From the NCBI GenBank assembly GCA_019217005.1, contig JAHBNG010000032.1, positions 1 through 64,000 of the forward strand: a stretch of 64,000 nt of DNA, in the 5' to 3' direction. Both the position numbers and the translations under genes were made by a program. Under the pieces are notes generated by a model. That model did not search any database and was not told where the DNA came from. It saw only the letters and a program-made list of their open reading frames with translations. Position 1 is the stretch's first letter; the number at the start of each line of letters is the position of its first letter. This DNA is from Chloroflexi bacterium TSY. GTDB taxonomy: Bacteria > Chloroflexota > Anaerolineae > Caldilineales > Caldilineaceae. Positions 25,227 to 34,314 of the stretch are shown here, in pieces.

Positions 25227-27209
25227 CTAATCATCTGTTGCAACCACGCTGTCCCGCAAAAGTGGTGAGTCACCGACTGGCTTGAGTGTGCTGTCGTGTA
25301 GGCCGCTGCCTTCGCCCTCATCGGGGCGATAGATGGGTCGGATAGGGAGTTCTGGTCCAGTGCTTTCTGGATTGGTTTTCTCGATTAGCTCAATCCATTC
25401 ACCACGGAACTTCTCTAAGTTGCTCTGCAACCCCCAGACCGAGGCATCACCAAAGGGGCAGAAGCTTCGGCGCTCGATGAATTTGGAGATATTTTCCATC
25501 ATCCCCAAATCATGCTGGCGTCCACCACCATTTTCAATTCGAATCAAAGTCTTTTCCAACCATGTGGTTCCTTCCCGACAGGGGGTACATTTCCCACAGC
25601 TTTCTTCGCGGAAGAAACCCAGAGTACGCCGAGCAACCTCTACCATCGAAGCCCGCTCATCAATGACAAAAATGCCTGCCGATCCCAGTAGAGAACCAGC
25701 TTCCTGGCACCCTTCGTAAGAAAGAGGTGTGTCTAGCTGTTCTGCATTGAGCAACTTCATCGAAATGCCGCCAGGATTGGCTGCCTTAATTCCGACGCCA
25801 TCTTCCTGCAGTCCGCCGGCATAATCATAGATGAGTTCACGTAAAGTTACTCCATGAGGCAACTCATATAGACCTGGTCGCTTGACATTGCCACTGATAC
25901 AGAATATACGCATCCCGCTGCTCTGTTCAGTACCCATGGCTTTATACCAATCAACCCCATGCTTCATGATGTGCGGGACATTGCAGATGGATTCGACGTT
26001 ATTGACAATGGTGGGTTTGGCATAAAGACCCTCGATGGCTGGGAAAGGAGGCTTGAGGCGAGGATGCCCACGATTGCCTTCTAAGCTAGTCAGGAGAGCT
26101 GTCTCTTCACCGCATTCATACGCCCCGGCCCCGCGATGAACGACAAGCTGCAAATGTTTCCCTTCAATGCCGAAAATATTTTTGCCGAGATACCCTTTGG
26201 CCTCGGCTTCTTTGGCTGCCTCGACCAATCTAGTGTAGCCAAAACAATATTCACCCCGTATGTAGATAAAGGCTATCTCTGATTCAATTGCATGAGCGCT
26301 GAGGATGATACCTTCGATCAACTGATGCGGATCATATTCAATGACAATGCGGTCTTTAAATGTCCCTGGCTCGGATTCATCTGCATTGACCACTAGATAT
26401 CGTGGCTGAATATCTGGTGGCAAGAACCCCCATTTAACACCTGTTGGAAAACCAGCGCCACCACGGCCCCGTAAACCGCTATTCTTCACATCCTCAATCA
26501 CTGCCGTTGGTTCCATTTCGTTGAGCACACGGCGTGCAACCTCATAGCCACCATCCGCTTCATAGGTCTCAATCTTGTGGCTATCTTGCTTGTTGACGCG
26601 TCCCATCAGGTAACGCGTCTCCATGCCTTCGTTGCGATAGGTTCCAGCTCCCTGGCCAGTGTTGTCGGGATCACCTGTTGGGGTCCACCGCTCTAAACTC
26701 GTGAAGCCATTGCCACTTTTGAGCAGATCCAACATCTTGTCGATATCTTCGTTGGTTTCTAATTCCTCAAAGTAGCGAATCTGCCCACTTTTGCGTTCGG
26801 TCACTGCCACCATCGGCGCCGTACCACAAGAACCGAGGCATTCCATATGTTCCAAGGTAAAGAGACCATTTTCAGTAGTTTCCCCGTGAGCAAGGCCTAA
26901 TGTTTCCTCCAGATAGTGCATAGAATGATTCGCCCCCCGCAACATGCAGGGAACATTGTTACAGACCTGGAGGTAGTAGTCACCCTTTGGCTCTTCATGG
27001 ATCATGTGATAGTAGCCAACGACTGCACCAACCTCAGCCGGCTCTATCCCTAAAATAACAGCAAGTTCATTTTGGGCCTCAACTGGACAGTAACCATAAT
27101 GGCGTTGAATGGCATAAAGACAAGGCAAAATTGCGGACTTTTGCCGTCCTTCTGGGTAGAGAGCAATCCATTCTTGGAGTTCAGACCTTAAAGAATTGGG
27201 TAACGACAT
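25227..27209 (-). CDS. nuoEF: Complex I NuoE-NuoF fusion (locus 1)
   Basis: A 660-residue fusion of two subunits of the NADH dehydrogenase module. Residues 1-155 are NuoE: a thioredoxin-like [2Fe-2S] domain with CNNVPC and CLGSC. Residues 200-620 are NuoF: FMN/NADH motifs GLRGRGGAGFPTGVKW, NADESEPGTFKDR and GAYECGEETALLTSLEGNRG, then the N3 cluster SCGKCTPCREGT with the distal Cys in SFCPFGDAS. The linker is about 45 residues, polar and Gly/Thr-rich (WTPTGDPDNTGQGAGTY). E and F are usually separate in complex I. Reading is uninterrupted, so the fusion is real in this sequence. Starts 11 bp after nuoCD. Confidence 0.93.
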   Translation of the reverse strand: MSLPNSLRSELQEWIALYPEGRQKSAILPCLYAIQRHYGYCPVEAQNELAVILGIEPAEVGAVVGYYHMIHEEPKGDYYLQVCNNVPCMLRGANHSMHYLEETLGLAHGETTENGLFTLEHMECLGSCGTAPMVAVTERKSGQIRYFEELETNEDIDKMLDLLKSGNGFTSLERWTPTGDPDNTGQGAGTYRNEGMETRYLMGRVNKQDSHKIETYEADGGYEVARRVLNEMEPTAVIEDVKNSGLRGRGGAGFPTGVKWGFLPPDIQPRYLVVNADESEPGTFKDRIVIEYDPHQLIEGIILSAHAIESEIAFIYIRGEYCFGYTRLVEAAKEAEAKGYLGKNIFGIEGKHLQLVVHRGAGAYECGEETALLTSLEGNRGHPRLKPPFPAIEGLYAKPTIVNNVESICNVPHIMKHGVDWYKAMGTEQSSGMRIFCISGNVKRPGLYELPHGVTLRELIYDYAGGLQEDGVGIKAANPGGISMKLLNAEQLDTPLSYEGCQEAGSLLGSAGIFVIDERASMVEVARRTLGFFREESCGKCTPCREGTTWLEKTLIRIENGGGRQHDLGMMENISKFIERRSFCPFGDASVWGLQSNLEKFRGEWIELIEKTNPESTGPELPIRPIYRPDEGEGSGLHDSTLKPVGDSPLLRDSVVATDD

Positions 27210-27220
27210 TTTTATTCCCT

Positions 27221-29068
27221 TTACCGATCCACCTCACCTAGCACAATATCGATCGAGCCGATATTGGTAATAATGTCCGACAACATTTCACCCTTGGACA
27301 TGTGACTGATGGCGTATAGGTTGTTGAAGCTTGGGCCACGGACATGAAGACGGTAAGGTTTACCTGAACCGTCACTATAAATAAAGAAGCCCAATTCACC
27401 TTTGCTGGCTTCAATTGCGTGATAGCAGAGGCCTGGTGGCACTTGAAAGCCTTCGGTGACCAATTTGAAGTGATGAATCAGCGCTTCCATGCTCACATCC
27501 AACTCGGCCCGCGGTGGTAGACTCACTTTTCGCTCATCGCTCTTGTATTGTCCGTCCGGCAGATTGTTCAACGCTTGTTGTATGATTCTGACACTCTGAC
27601 GCATTTCCTCCATCCGGACCAGATAGCGTCCATAACAATCACCACGATCACTGGTTGGTATGTCAAACTCATAATTTTCATACCCACTATAGGGCACATC
27701 CCGGCGCAAGTCCCAATCAACTCCACTTCCGCGCAACATGGCACCAGTTAGGCCCATATTGAGGGCATCTTCGCGACTCACATAGCCGATACCCTCTAAT
27801 CGCTCACGCCAAATTGGGGCACCTGTCAACATCGTTTCGTAGTCGTCAAATTGCTGGGGAAGGATATCGACCAAGTTCTGAACGCGATCCAGAAAAGCGG
27901 GTGGCAGATCTTTCCACACACCACCGATACGAATGTAGCTCAGCGTGAGCCGTGCGCCGCAAACCATTTCGAACAAATCGAGAATACGTTCCCGTTCTCG
28001 GGTCGCATACATAAGGAGACTCATGCCTGGACCGCAGACATCAAGTGCGTGTGTAGATAGCCAAAAAAGATGAGATGCAATGCGCTGCAATTCACTCATG
28101 ATGACGCGGATGACTTGCGCTCGTTTGGGAATTTCCAATCCCAACATCTTCTCCACAGTCAGAACATATCCAAAGTTGTTATTCATCGAGGAGAGATAAT
28201 CCATGCGGTCAGTATAATAAACAAAATCTTTATACCGCTTGTTCTCGCCTGTCTTTTCAAAACCACTATGTAGATACCCCAAATCGGGGTCGATATTGAC
28301 AACTGTTTCGCCATCCAGTTCAACGGCCAAACGCAACACCCCGTGGGTGCTTGGGTGATGCGGCCCCATGTTGATGATCATATTTTCATGATTCATACCT
28401 GGGGGGATTTCTGGCGGGATGCTCTCGGCGGGCAAAATTTGCTTGCCCAAGGAGTCAAATTCTGGATCATCAAAGGTAAAGCTAAAGGGAACTTCTTCTC
28501 CCCCAAGCGGGAGGTCTTTGCGCAAGGGATGATTGGGCCATGCCAAGGGCATCAGAATCCGACGTGGATCTGGATGTCCCACAAAATCAATGCCCATCAA
28601 ATCCATCACTTCTCGTTCGGGCCAGGTTGCACCCTCATGAACGGAACTCAAAGTTGGCACTTGTGGGGAATCGTCCCCTTCGGCTGGGCACACAACCATC
28701 AAGTGCTGCCGACGCTTGTATGAACGCAATTGATAGACTGTTTGAAAGCGACGTCCGTCTAGTTGATGAGGGAGCTTGGAAGTGTCAAGCGATGAGACAT
28801 CGACCAATGTTTCATAGGTCAATACGGGTTCATCCTTAACAAACTGAACTAATTCCACCAAGCTTGATGGCTTTACATAAATGACTTGCTGTCCATTGTG
28901 AAGACCTGCCGAAATGATCTCATCACCAAATCGTTCGGCAATCAATTTTGTATCATCCGTTTCACCCTGGGGAACAGGTGCCGCGGCGGGAATTGATGGA
29001 TCATTTAAGCTGGGAAGAACCTCATATTCACGATAGAGAGGTGAGACGTTCTGCATTCTCTGCTCCAA
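27221..29068 (-). CDS. nuoCD: Complex I NuoC-NuoD fusion (locus 1)
   Basis: A 615-residue connecting-module subunit. Residues 40-200 are NuoC (30-kDa; EREVMDLMGIDFVGHPDPRR, NHPLRKDLPLGGEE). NuoD starts near residue 230 with NMGPHHPSTHGVLRLAVELD, followed by GYLHSGFEKTGENKRYKD, and ends SIDIVLGEVDR. The HPSTHG His and the DxxY-type Tyr region line the quinone site. CD fusions are known in several phyla. The only NuoD in the window, so both NuoH proteins would have to share it if locus 2 forms a quinone-reactive complex. Confidence 0.95.
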   Translation of the reverse strand: MEQRMQNVSPLYREYEVLPSLNDPSIPAAAPVPQGETDDTKLIAERFGDEIISAGLHNGQQVIYVKPSSLVELVQFVKDEPVLTYETLVDVSSLDTSKLPHQLDGRRFQTVYQLRSYKRRQHLMVVCPAEGDDSPQVPTLSSVHEGATWPEREVMDLMGIDFVGHPDPRRILMPLAWPNHPLRKDLPLGGEEVPFSFTFDDPEFDSLGKQILPAESIPPEIPPGMNHENMIINMGPHHPSTHGVLRLAVELDGETVVNIDPDLGYLHSGFEKTGENKRYKDFVYYTDRMDYLSSMNNNFGYVLTVEKMLGLEIPKRAQVIRVIMSELQRIASHLFWLSTHALDVCGPGMSLLMYATRERERILDLFEMVCGARLTLSYIRIGGVWKDLPPAFLDRVQNLVDILPQQFDDYETMLTGAPIWRERLEGIGYVSREDALNMGLTGAMLRGSGVDWDLRRDVPYSGYENYEFDIPTSDRGDCYGRYLVRMEEMRQSVRIIQQALNNLPDGQYKSDERKVSLPPRAELDVSMEALIHHFKLVTEGFQVPPGLCYHAIEASKGELGFFIYSDGSGKPYRLHVRGPSFNNLYAISHMSKGEMLSDIITNIGSIDIVLGEVDR

Positions 29069-29176
29069 CTTCCGGTATGCTAAGGATTCGGAATCAAATT
29101 ATTCATTGATAGATTCCATTCGGATTCACTCAGGACAAGTCCTCGTTTCACTCACGAACGACACCGATGGGTAGTT

Positions 29177-29734
29177 TTAGGCTATCTGTTTCTGGCGCAA
29201 GACATCAAGTGATTCGATCTCATCTGGCGCAAGCATTGCTTCCGCAATCGTATCTCGACTGCGCATCGCAAAGGTTTCGCGTCCCTGCTTCTCACGAAGT
29301 TTGTCCAAAGCATAGAGCAATGATTCTGGTCGGGGAGGACAGCCTGGTACATAAACGTCAACTGGAATGATTTTATCGACACCCTGAACAATGGCATAGT
29401 TATTGAAGGGACCACCAGCACTCGAGCAGATTCCCATGGCAATCACCCATTTCGGTTCACTCATCTGATCATAAAGACGCTTGACAACCGGTGCCATCTT
29501 GTTGCTCACACGGCCAGAAACAATCATCAGGTCAGCTTGTCGTGGACTGGCCCGAAAAAGCTCCGAACCATAGCGAGCGATATCATGTCGGGCAGTGCCT
29601 GTTGCAATCATTTCAATGGCACAACAGGCCAATCCAAACAAAAGAGGCCACGTACTATTTTGACGGCCCCAATTCACCAACGATTCCAAACTTGTTGTAA
29701 TAATGCCATCTGGCAATTTACTCTCTAGACCCAT
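29177..29734 (-). CDS. nuoB: Complex I subunit B, N2 cluster (locus 1)
   Basis: A 185-residue subunit carrying the terminal [4Fe-4S] cluster N2. Ligands: tandem Cys in [15 protein letters not shown], Cys in [13 protein letters not shown] and Cys in [11 protein letters not shown]. The C-terminal 40 residues ([20 protein letters not shown]) are a polar extension. An R3 element lies between it and nuoA. Confidence 0.95.
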   Translation of the reverse strand: MGLESKLPDGIITTSLESLVNWGRQNSTWPLLFGLACCAIEMIATGTARHDIARYGSELFRASPRQADLMIVSGRVSNKMAPVVKRLYDQMSEPKWVIAMGICSSAGGPFNNYAIVQGVDKIIPVDVYVPGCPPRPESLLYALDKLREKQGRETFAMRSRDTIAEAMLAPDEIESLDVLRQKQIA

Positions 29735-29761
29735 CAGGAATTCCTTTGTGGATTCAGTCTA

Positions 29762-29843
29762 AGGGCTTATCCGAAAAGCTCTGCGACGATACATTCTCGC
29801 TCGAGAAGCTGGTCGGACTCACAACCACTTTTCGGATAGGTTG
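29762..29843. repeat. R3 miniature element (82 bp, TA target), in nuoA-nuoB gap
   Basis: AGGGCTTATCCGAAAAGC at the left and CTTTTCGGATAGGTTG at the right, flanked by TA on both sides (29760-29761, 29844-29845). Same length as the copies at 12767, 43918 and 55155. Confidence 0.8.
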
Positions 29844-29909
29844 TAAGGCGGGGGCTAAGGAAGAAGGATCGCCAAAGCTCCTTGCTCTTCCTCAGCCTCA
29901 GCCTCTACA

Positions 29910-30326
29910 TCATTCTTCCCAGTCTAAAGCGCCTTTGCGCCATATATAAATGAAGCCAAATACAAGGACGACAAGAAAACCAAGCATTGGTGTTAATGCT
30001 ACCTCACGCAGATCTCGCAAGACAACGGCCCAGGGATAGGTGAAGACAACCTCAATATCAAAGAGCAAGAACAGCATTGCAATGAGATAATATTTGACGG
30101 GAAACCTTCGACGGGCATTATTAAATGGAATAATGCCTGATTCATACGGCTCTAGTTTTTGATTGTTGCCTTTTTGTGGTCCCAAAAGGGTAGGCACGCC
30201 AATCGCAATTCCCGCAAAACCAGTTGCCATAATGATCAAAAGGAGAAGAGGTAGATAATCAATTGCCACAGTTGCCGCGCTCCCGCTTTGTGCTGTTAAA
30301 GCCATTCCAGAAAAATAATCATCCAT
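29910..30326 (-). CDS. nuoA: Complex I subunit A (locus 1)
   Basis: A 138-residue three-helix subunit. Conserved LEPYESGIIP in the loop after helix 1, FPVKYYLIAMLFLLFDIEVV, and terminal WRKGALDWEE. It is the first gene of the operon. The first nine residues (MDDYFSGMA) are encoded inside repeat R6, whose other copy at 53510 is non-coding, so the repeat either supplied a new N-terminus or the true start is internal (ATG at 30305). No good ribosome site precedes either. Confidence 0.9.
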   Translation of the reverse strand: MDDYFSGMALTAQSGSAATVAIDYLPLLLLIIMATGFAGIAIGVPTLLGPQKGNNQKLEPYESGIIPFNNARRRFPVKYYLIAMLFLLFDIEVVFTYPWAVVLRDLREVALTPMLGFLVVLVFGFIYIWRKGALDWEE

Positions 30327-30398
30327 TAAAGACCAACTCGTCTGCCTGGAATGGCTTTGGCTTTTCTCATCGAATTGAACGTTCTATTTTCTGAAAAG
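30301..30398. repeat. R6 repeat, copy 1
   Basis: About 98 bp, with CCATTCCAG (30302) and CTGGAATGG (30346) as inverted arms of the first half. It ends in CTATTTTCTGAAAAGCC. It matches 53510-53606 over its length with scattered substitutions. It overlaps the 5' end of nuoA and lies at the base of the divergent nuo promoter region. Confidence 0.75.
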
Positions 30399-30800
30399 CC
30401 TAATACCAAAATAGTTAAGCTTATCTACCATTTGGGAAGATAAGCAAACAGTTAAATTCAAGGGGGTAAAGTTAGGTTCGAATCGAGAATTTACTCATCT
30501 CCTAAAGATATATTAAAGCTCAGTAAGAAGAAAATAACCGCTGTTATAGCGGATAATATATTTTTATGATGGCAGATGAGTCGGAAATTGTGCTAGAAAA
30601 TTTAGTTTGCGCATTTTATCACGAACGTTTATGGCATGTCAAAATCAATGGGATGAATTTGTGAAAAAAATAACTTTTGCATTTCAAAGCCCTTCCGACT
30701 TTTTCTATCAACTCTGAATATGTTATCATTTGTGACATTCTACACAAATGAAATTCAGAAGAAATATTGCTCGCTCGATGAGCCAAAAACATTAAACATT
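30399..30800. promoter_or_regulatory. Divergent control region between the two complex I loci
   Basis: About 400 bp without a supported gene, between nuoA (minus) and nuoA2 (plus). GCTTATCT and AGATAAGC (about 30418-30444) make an 8-bp stem around an 11-base loop. The AT-rich stretch GGATAATATATTTTTATG near 30550 contains a -10-like TATAAT resemblance. Promoters for both operons are expected here, but no convincing -35/-10 pair could be fixed by eye. Confidence 0.4.
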
Positions 30801-31157
30801 ATGCTTCAGGGATATTTATTCGTTCTCATTCTCAGTGGTCTGGCATTTATCATCCCCCTTTCAGCGATCATTATGGGATATTTGTTGGGACCCCGTCGTC
30901 CTGATGAAATTAAGACAGATACATATGAGAGTGGTGTCGAGACGATTGGTGATACATGGGTGCAGTTTCGCGCACAATATTATCTCATTGGTCTCATTTT
31001 CTTGATCTTCGATGTCGAAGTAATCTTCCTCTTTCCCATTGCTCTTGCGTATGAAGACTTGAGCCTATTTAGCGTTTTGGCAACAGCCACATTTGTTCTA
31101 ATTTTGTTGCTTGGCCTTCTTCTTGAGTGGCGCAAAGGATCGCTTGAATGGGAATAA
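30801..31157 (+). CDS. nuoA: Complex I subunit A (locus 2)
   Basis: A 118-residue protein from ATG 30801, chosen because MLQGYLFVLILSGLAF begins the first membrane helix. The frame is open to 30720 but the extra residues are polar and unlike NuoA. Conserved TDTYESGVETIGDTW, AQYYLIGLIFLIFDVEVIFL and WRKGSLEWE are present. It heads the membrane-arm-only cluster. Unlike a standard locus, the next gene is nuoH: nuoB, C, D are absent. Confidence 0.92.
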   Translation: MLQGYLFVLILSGLAFIIPLSAIIMGYLLGPRRPDEIKTDTYESGVETIGDTWVQFRAQYYLIGLIFLIFDVEVIFLFPIALAYEDLSLFSVLATATFVLILLLGLLLEWRKGSLEWE

Positions 31158-31284
31158 TCTATACCCCGATATTATTATGTCTATACTGTGGTTGTAATGA
31201 AAACATGACTTTTCCATCAGCTTTACTAGATAATGCAAAACCATGTTTCCATACAGAGCTCAGGTTAAAGCGGAGAACTATTGT

Positions 31285-32607
31285 ATGACACAGAGTTGGC
31301 TATGGAGTGATGCACTGCGGGAATTGCTGGTCGAGGTTGGACTACCCGAGTTCCTTGCCATTGGGCTGACGTGGGGGCTTGGGGCATTTATTTTGACGAA
31401 TGCCAGTCTGCTTCTTGCTCTTGTTCTGATCTGGATTACGCGTAAAGTGATTAGCCGTATACAAGATCGGATCGGACCGAACCGCGTTGGACCTTTTGGT
31501 CTTTTTCAGACGGTGGCCGATGCCGTGAAGTTGCTCTCCAAGGAAAATATCTCCCCAGCAAATGCCGATTTTATTTCTTATAATTTGGCCCCGATCCTCA
31601 CGGTCTTTGGCGTGCTTATGTTGTTGGCTGTCGTTCCGTTTGCACCGGGTCTCATTGGATTTGACTTAAACATCGGCGTCCTTTATTTAGTGGCACTTGG
31701 CTCTGTGGGCATTATGGCAGACCTGATGGCTGGCTGGGGGAGCAACAATAAATATGCTCTCTTGGCAGGATTTCGTATTGTGGCCCAACTACTCAGCTAT
31801 GAAATTCCGATGGTTCTCGCCATGTTGGCTCCTGTTTTGTTGCTTGGCACCATGCGGATGGGGGCTATTGCCGAGGCACAAAGTCTAGAGATCTTCGGCT
31901 TGAATCTGGGCATTGGGTGGTTGGGGATTTTGATGCCGGGGGCATTCCTCATCTTCTTCATCGCTGCGTTAGCAGAGAGTGAACAGACTCCATTCGATCT
32001 GCTTGAGGCTGAATCCGAGCTGATCTCCGGTTTTCATATCGAATACTCAGGCATGAAGTTTGCCATGTTTTTTCTCGGCCAGTTTCTAAACACCTTTTTC
32101 CTCGGCGCAATTGCTGTCACCCTTTTCATGGGGGGATGGCAAGGACCTCTGGTAGGGAATTTTGGACAGTGGTTTGGTTCGTCAGGCGTTTTTATTGATA
32201 TCATTCTGGGATTTGTCTACTTTAATATAAAGGTATTCGCTTTTTACGTTGTTGTGATGTGGGTCAAAGGGACGTTCCCACGCATCCGCGTTGATCAGAT
32301 GATGGCTTTTGCATGGAAGGCGCTCGTACCATTGGTTCTGGTTCTTGTGCTGTGGCAAATGATTGCTCTGAAGTTGCCTGGCGGCATTTTTGTCCAATAT
32401 CTCGCCGTGTTAGTGGGCAATCTGGTTGTGATTCGGATTGTCTTGAATATAATGAGCGACTATTTCCAAAGGGAGCAAGTGCGAACAAAGCGGGCCTTCG
32501 AACCAAAATCTCTGATCGGCACAATGCAGCCCGTTGGCGCTTCTTCCGATGTGGCTTCTGCCAGCATGATGCCCGATTTATCACAAGGTGCTGAGGCTGC
32601 GGACTAA
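31285..32607 (+). CDS. nuoH: Complex I subunit H (locus 2)
   Basis: A 440-residue protein; ATG at 31285 preceded by GGAGAA (an upstream ATG at 31243 is also open). Motifs of the quinone chamber are kept: [58 protein letters not shown] and [13 protein letters not shown]. The C-terminal 50 residues are a polar tail. It is longer than the NuoH of locus 1 (328). Conservation of the acidic loop suggests it still contacts a NuoB/NuoD-type arm. Confidence 0.93.
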   Translation: MTQSWLWSDALRELLVEVGLPEFLAIGLTWGLGAFILTNASLLLALVLIWITRKVISRIQDRIGPNRVGPFGLFQTVADAVKLLSKENISPANADFISYNLAPILTVFGVLMLLAVVPFAPGLIGFDLNIGVLYLVALGSVGIMADLMAGWGSNNKYALLAGFRIVAQLLSYEIPMVLAMLAPVLLLGTMRMGAIAEAQSLEIFGLNLGIGWLGILMPGAFLIFFIAALAESEQTPFDLLEAESELISGFHIEYSGMKFAMFFLGQFLNTFFLGAIAVTLFMGGWQGPLVGNFGQWFGSSGVFIDIILGFVYFNIKVFAFYVVVMWVKGTFPRIRVDQMMAFAWKALVPLVLVLVLWQMIALKLPGGIFVQYLAVLVGNLVVIRIVLNIMSDYFQREQVRTKRAFEPKSLIGTMQPVGASSDVASASMMPDLSQGAEAAD

Positions 32608-32657
32608 TTAAGTGAAACCACAAAAGATCATATTCATCATGAAGGATCACATTTCAG

Positions 32658-33203
32658 ATGCCTGAGCCACTGTTGGAGCTTTTGAACGAGGCTCCGATCC
32701 CAACATTCCAGCAGTTTATTTTTGTTCAAGTTGCTTTATTCACAGCAATAATGGCCTTATTGGTTGTTACAACGCGTAATCTGTTCCATAGCGCACTGGC
32801 ATTGGTTGGCACACTGTTTGGTGTTGCTGGTGTTTATGCGATTCTGGAAGCCGAATTTGTGGCCGTGAGCCAAGTTTTGGTCTATGTGGGCGGAATCTCA
32901 ACTCTCATTACATTTGCGATTATGCTGACGCGCGGCATGATGTTTGGTGCAACGTCAACGATCAATCAACAAGCGGGAATTTCTGCAATCGTTGTGTTCA
33001 TGCTCTTTTCAGTTCTTGTTGGCTTTATTTTACAGGTGCCTTGGCCAGAAACCAACTTGGAATTAGCCCCAGATGGCGAAGCGATGATTGCAAATCTAGG
33101 TCAATTATTTGTGACGACCTATTTGGTTCCGTTTGAGCTGATGGCGCTTCTTTTGCTTGTGGCATTGGCTGGCGCAATTTTGTTGGCACGTGATAGACAC
33201 TAG
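32658..33203 (+). CDS. nuoJ: Complex I subunit J (locus 2)
   Basis: A 181-residue five-helix subunit: [40 protein letters not shown] (helix 3) and [23 protein letters not shown] lies about 13 bp before the ATG. A 249-bp gap with an inverted pair (CGTACTGCACG / CGTGCAGTAC) separates it from nuoK. Confidence 0.92.
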   Translation: MPEPLLELLNEAPIPTFQQFIFVQVALFTAIMALLVVTTRNLFHSALALVGTLFGVAGVYAILEAEFVAVSQVLVYVGGISTLITFAIMLTRGMMFGATSTINQQAGISAIVVFMLFSVLVGFILQVPWPETNLELAPDGEAMIANLGQLFVTTYLVPFELMALLLLVALAGAILLARDRH

Positions 33204-33452
33204 TAAAGTCAGGCGGAAATCGTTACATAGATACGATGTTGTCTGCGCCTGTCTGTATCACGTACTGCACGTCCAATTTGTCTATGTTTTACTTACGCCG
33301 TGCAGTACTAGCACAATCTATACTCAGAATTTTCGAACTCAGAACTCAAAATCTTATCGCCACATAATTTAAATCTCGGACAATTGTCTTTTGACAAACA
33401 ATTATCCCATCATCTGAAGTTTAAGTGGCATCTCGATGAGGAAGATTTTTCT

Positions 33453-33764
33453 ATGGTCCCGTTAAGTTGGTATTTAATCTTGGCTGCGTTTTTATTCTCC
33501 TGCGGTCTCTATTCTGCCCTGGCACGTCGAAATGCGATAGCTGTTTTGATCGGAATTGAGTTGATGCTCAATGCAACCAATATCAATCTGATTGCATTTT
33601 GGCGCAATGGCGAGAATATTGATGCGTTGGCTGGACAGGTTTTTGCCATCTTTGTCATTGCAATTGCCGCCGCAGAAGCAGCTGTTGGCTTGGCATTGAT
33701 CATTTCTGTCTACCGTAATCGACGGACAGTCAACTTGGACGAATTGGATTTGTTGCAGGGATAA
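33453..33764 (+). CDS. nuoK: Complex I subunit K (locus 2)
   Basis: A 103-residue three-helix subunit. ATG 33453 follows AGGAAG; the frame is open to 33384 but the extra part is polar. Glu residues of the hydrophilic axis sit in [17 protein letters not shown] and [12 protein letters not shown]. An R9 hairpin follows the stop. Confidence 0.92.
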   Translation: MVPLSWYLILAAFLFSCGLYSALARRNAIAVLIGIELMLNATNINLIAFWRNGENIDALAGQVFAIFVIAIAAAEAAVGLALIISVYRNRRTVNLDELDLLQG

Positions 33765-33768
33765 AAAG

Positions 33769-33820
33769 AAGGCGAAGGAAGAACAGAGAGTCGTCCGACA
33801 GAACCTTCTTCCTCGGCCTT
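33769..33820. repeat. R9 REP-like hairpin, nuoK2 downstream
   Basis: AAGGCGAAGGAAGAA and TTCTTCCTCGGCCTT pair around CAGAGAGTCGTCCGACAGAA. Related arms (GAAGGCTGAGG, GGAAGAAGG) occur at 29852, 34211, 46872 and 48972. It runs into the start of the TPR gene. Confidence 0.6.
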
Positions 33821-33831
33821 TGACAAAGCTC

Positions 33832-34194
33832 ATGCGAAAACAGTCTCTTTCTGGCTCATTAGAGGAACAGTGTGAATTTCTCTACAATCTTGCTCTTGAG
33901 AAGTTTGAGCAGGGGAACTACACTGGCGCGACATATGCCCTAAAAGATATCGTGAAGCACGCTCCAGATTTTCGCGATGCAGCTCAATTGCTTGAAAAAG
34001 CACAAAAACATAAATCTGAACAACGTCGACTTTTGGTGATGGCGATCCTTGGATCGATGATTTTTGTTGGTATCGGAACAGTTCTGCAGATCCCCAATGA
34101 CTTCTGGTTTTTGGTTCTTGCGGTTGTTGGGGGGCTGGTTGGTTATTTCGTGGCAAATTGGATTGAAAGTTTCCGTCAGCGGACGGTTGTCTAA
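33832..34194 (+). CDS. Small TPR-like protein with two membrane helices, embedded in complex I locus 2
   Basis: A 120-residue protein (ATG 33832; a TTG at 33820 is also open). Residues 10-60 form an amphipathic helix pair typical of one TPR unit (CEFLYNLALEKFEQGNYTGA, YALKDIVKHAPDFRDAAQLL). A charged linker (KAQKHKSEQRR) leads to two hydrophobic helices, LVMAILGSMIFVGIGTVLQI and FWFLVLAVVGGLVGYFVANW. Not a standard complex I subunit. Its place between nuoK and nuoL suggests a role in assembly or anchoring of this membrane module, but this is inference. Ends about 120 bp before nuoL2. Confidence 0.7.
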   Translation: MRKQSLSGSLEEQCEFLYNLALEKFEQGNYTGATYALKDIVKHAPDFRDAAQLLEKAQKHKSEQRRLLVMAILGSMIFVGIGTVLQIPNDFWFLVLAVVGGLVGYFVANWIESFRQRTVV

Positions 34195-34210
34195 GTGTAA
34201 AGGCTGGGGC

Positions 34211-34282
34211 GAAGGCTGAGGCGAAGGAAGAAGGTACTGTCGGATGTTCCTTTCTCCTTTCTTTGTCTCAGCCTCAGCCTTC
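34211..34282. repeat. R9 REP-like hairpin upstream of nuoL2
   Basis: A perfect 12-bp stem GAAGGCTGAGGC / GCCTCAGCCTTC, with inner GAAGGAAGAAGG opposite CCTTTCTCCTTTC. It lies in the 120-bp gap before nuoL2 and could modulate mRNA stability within the operon. Confidence 0.65.
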
Positions 34283-34314
34283 GTCTACATTCAAACTCTG
34301 AACGAGGTACCTCG

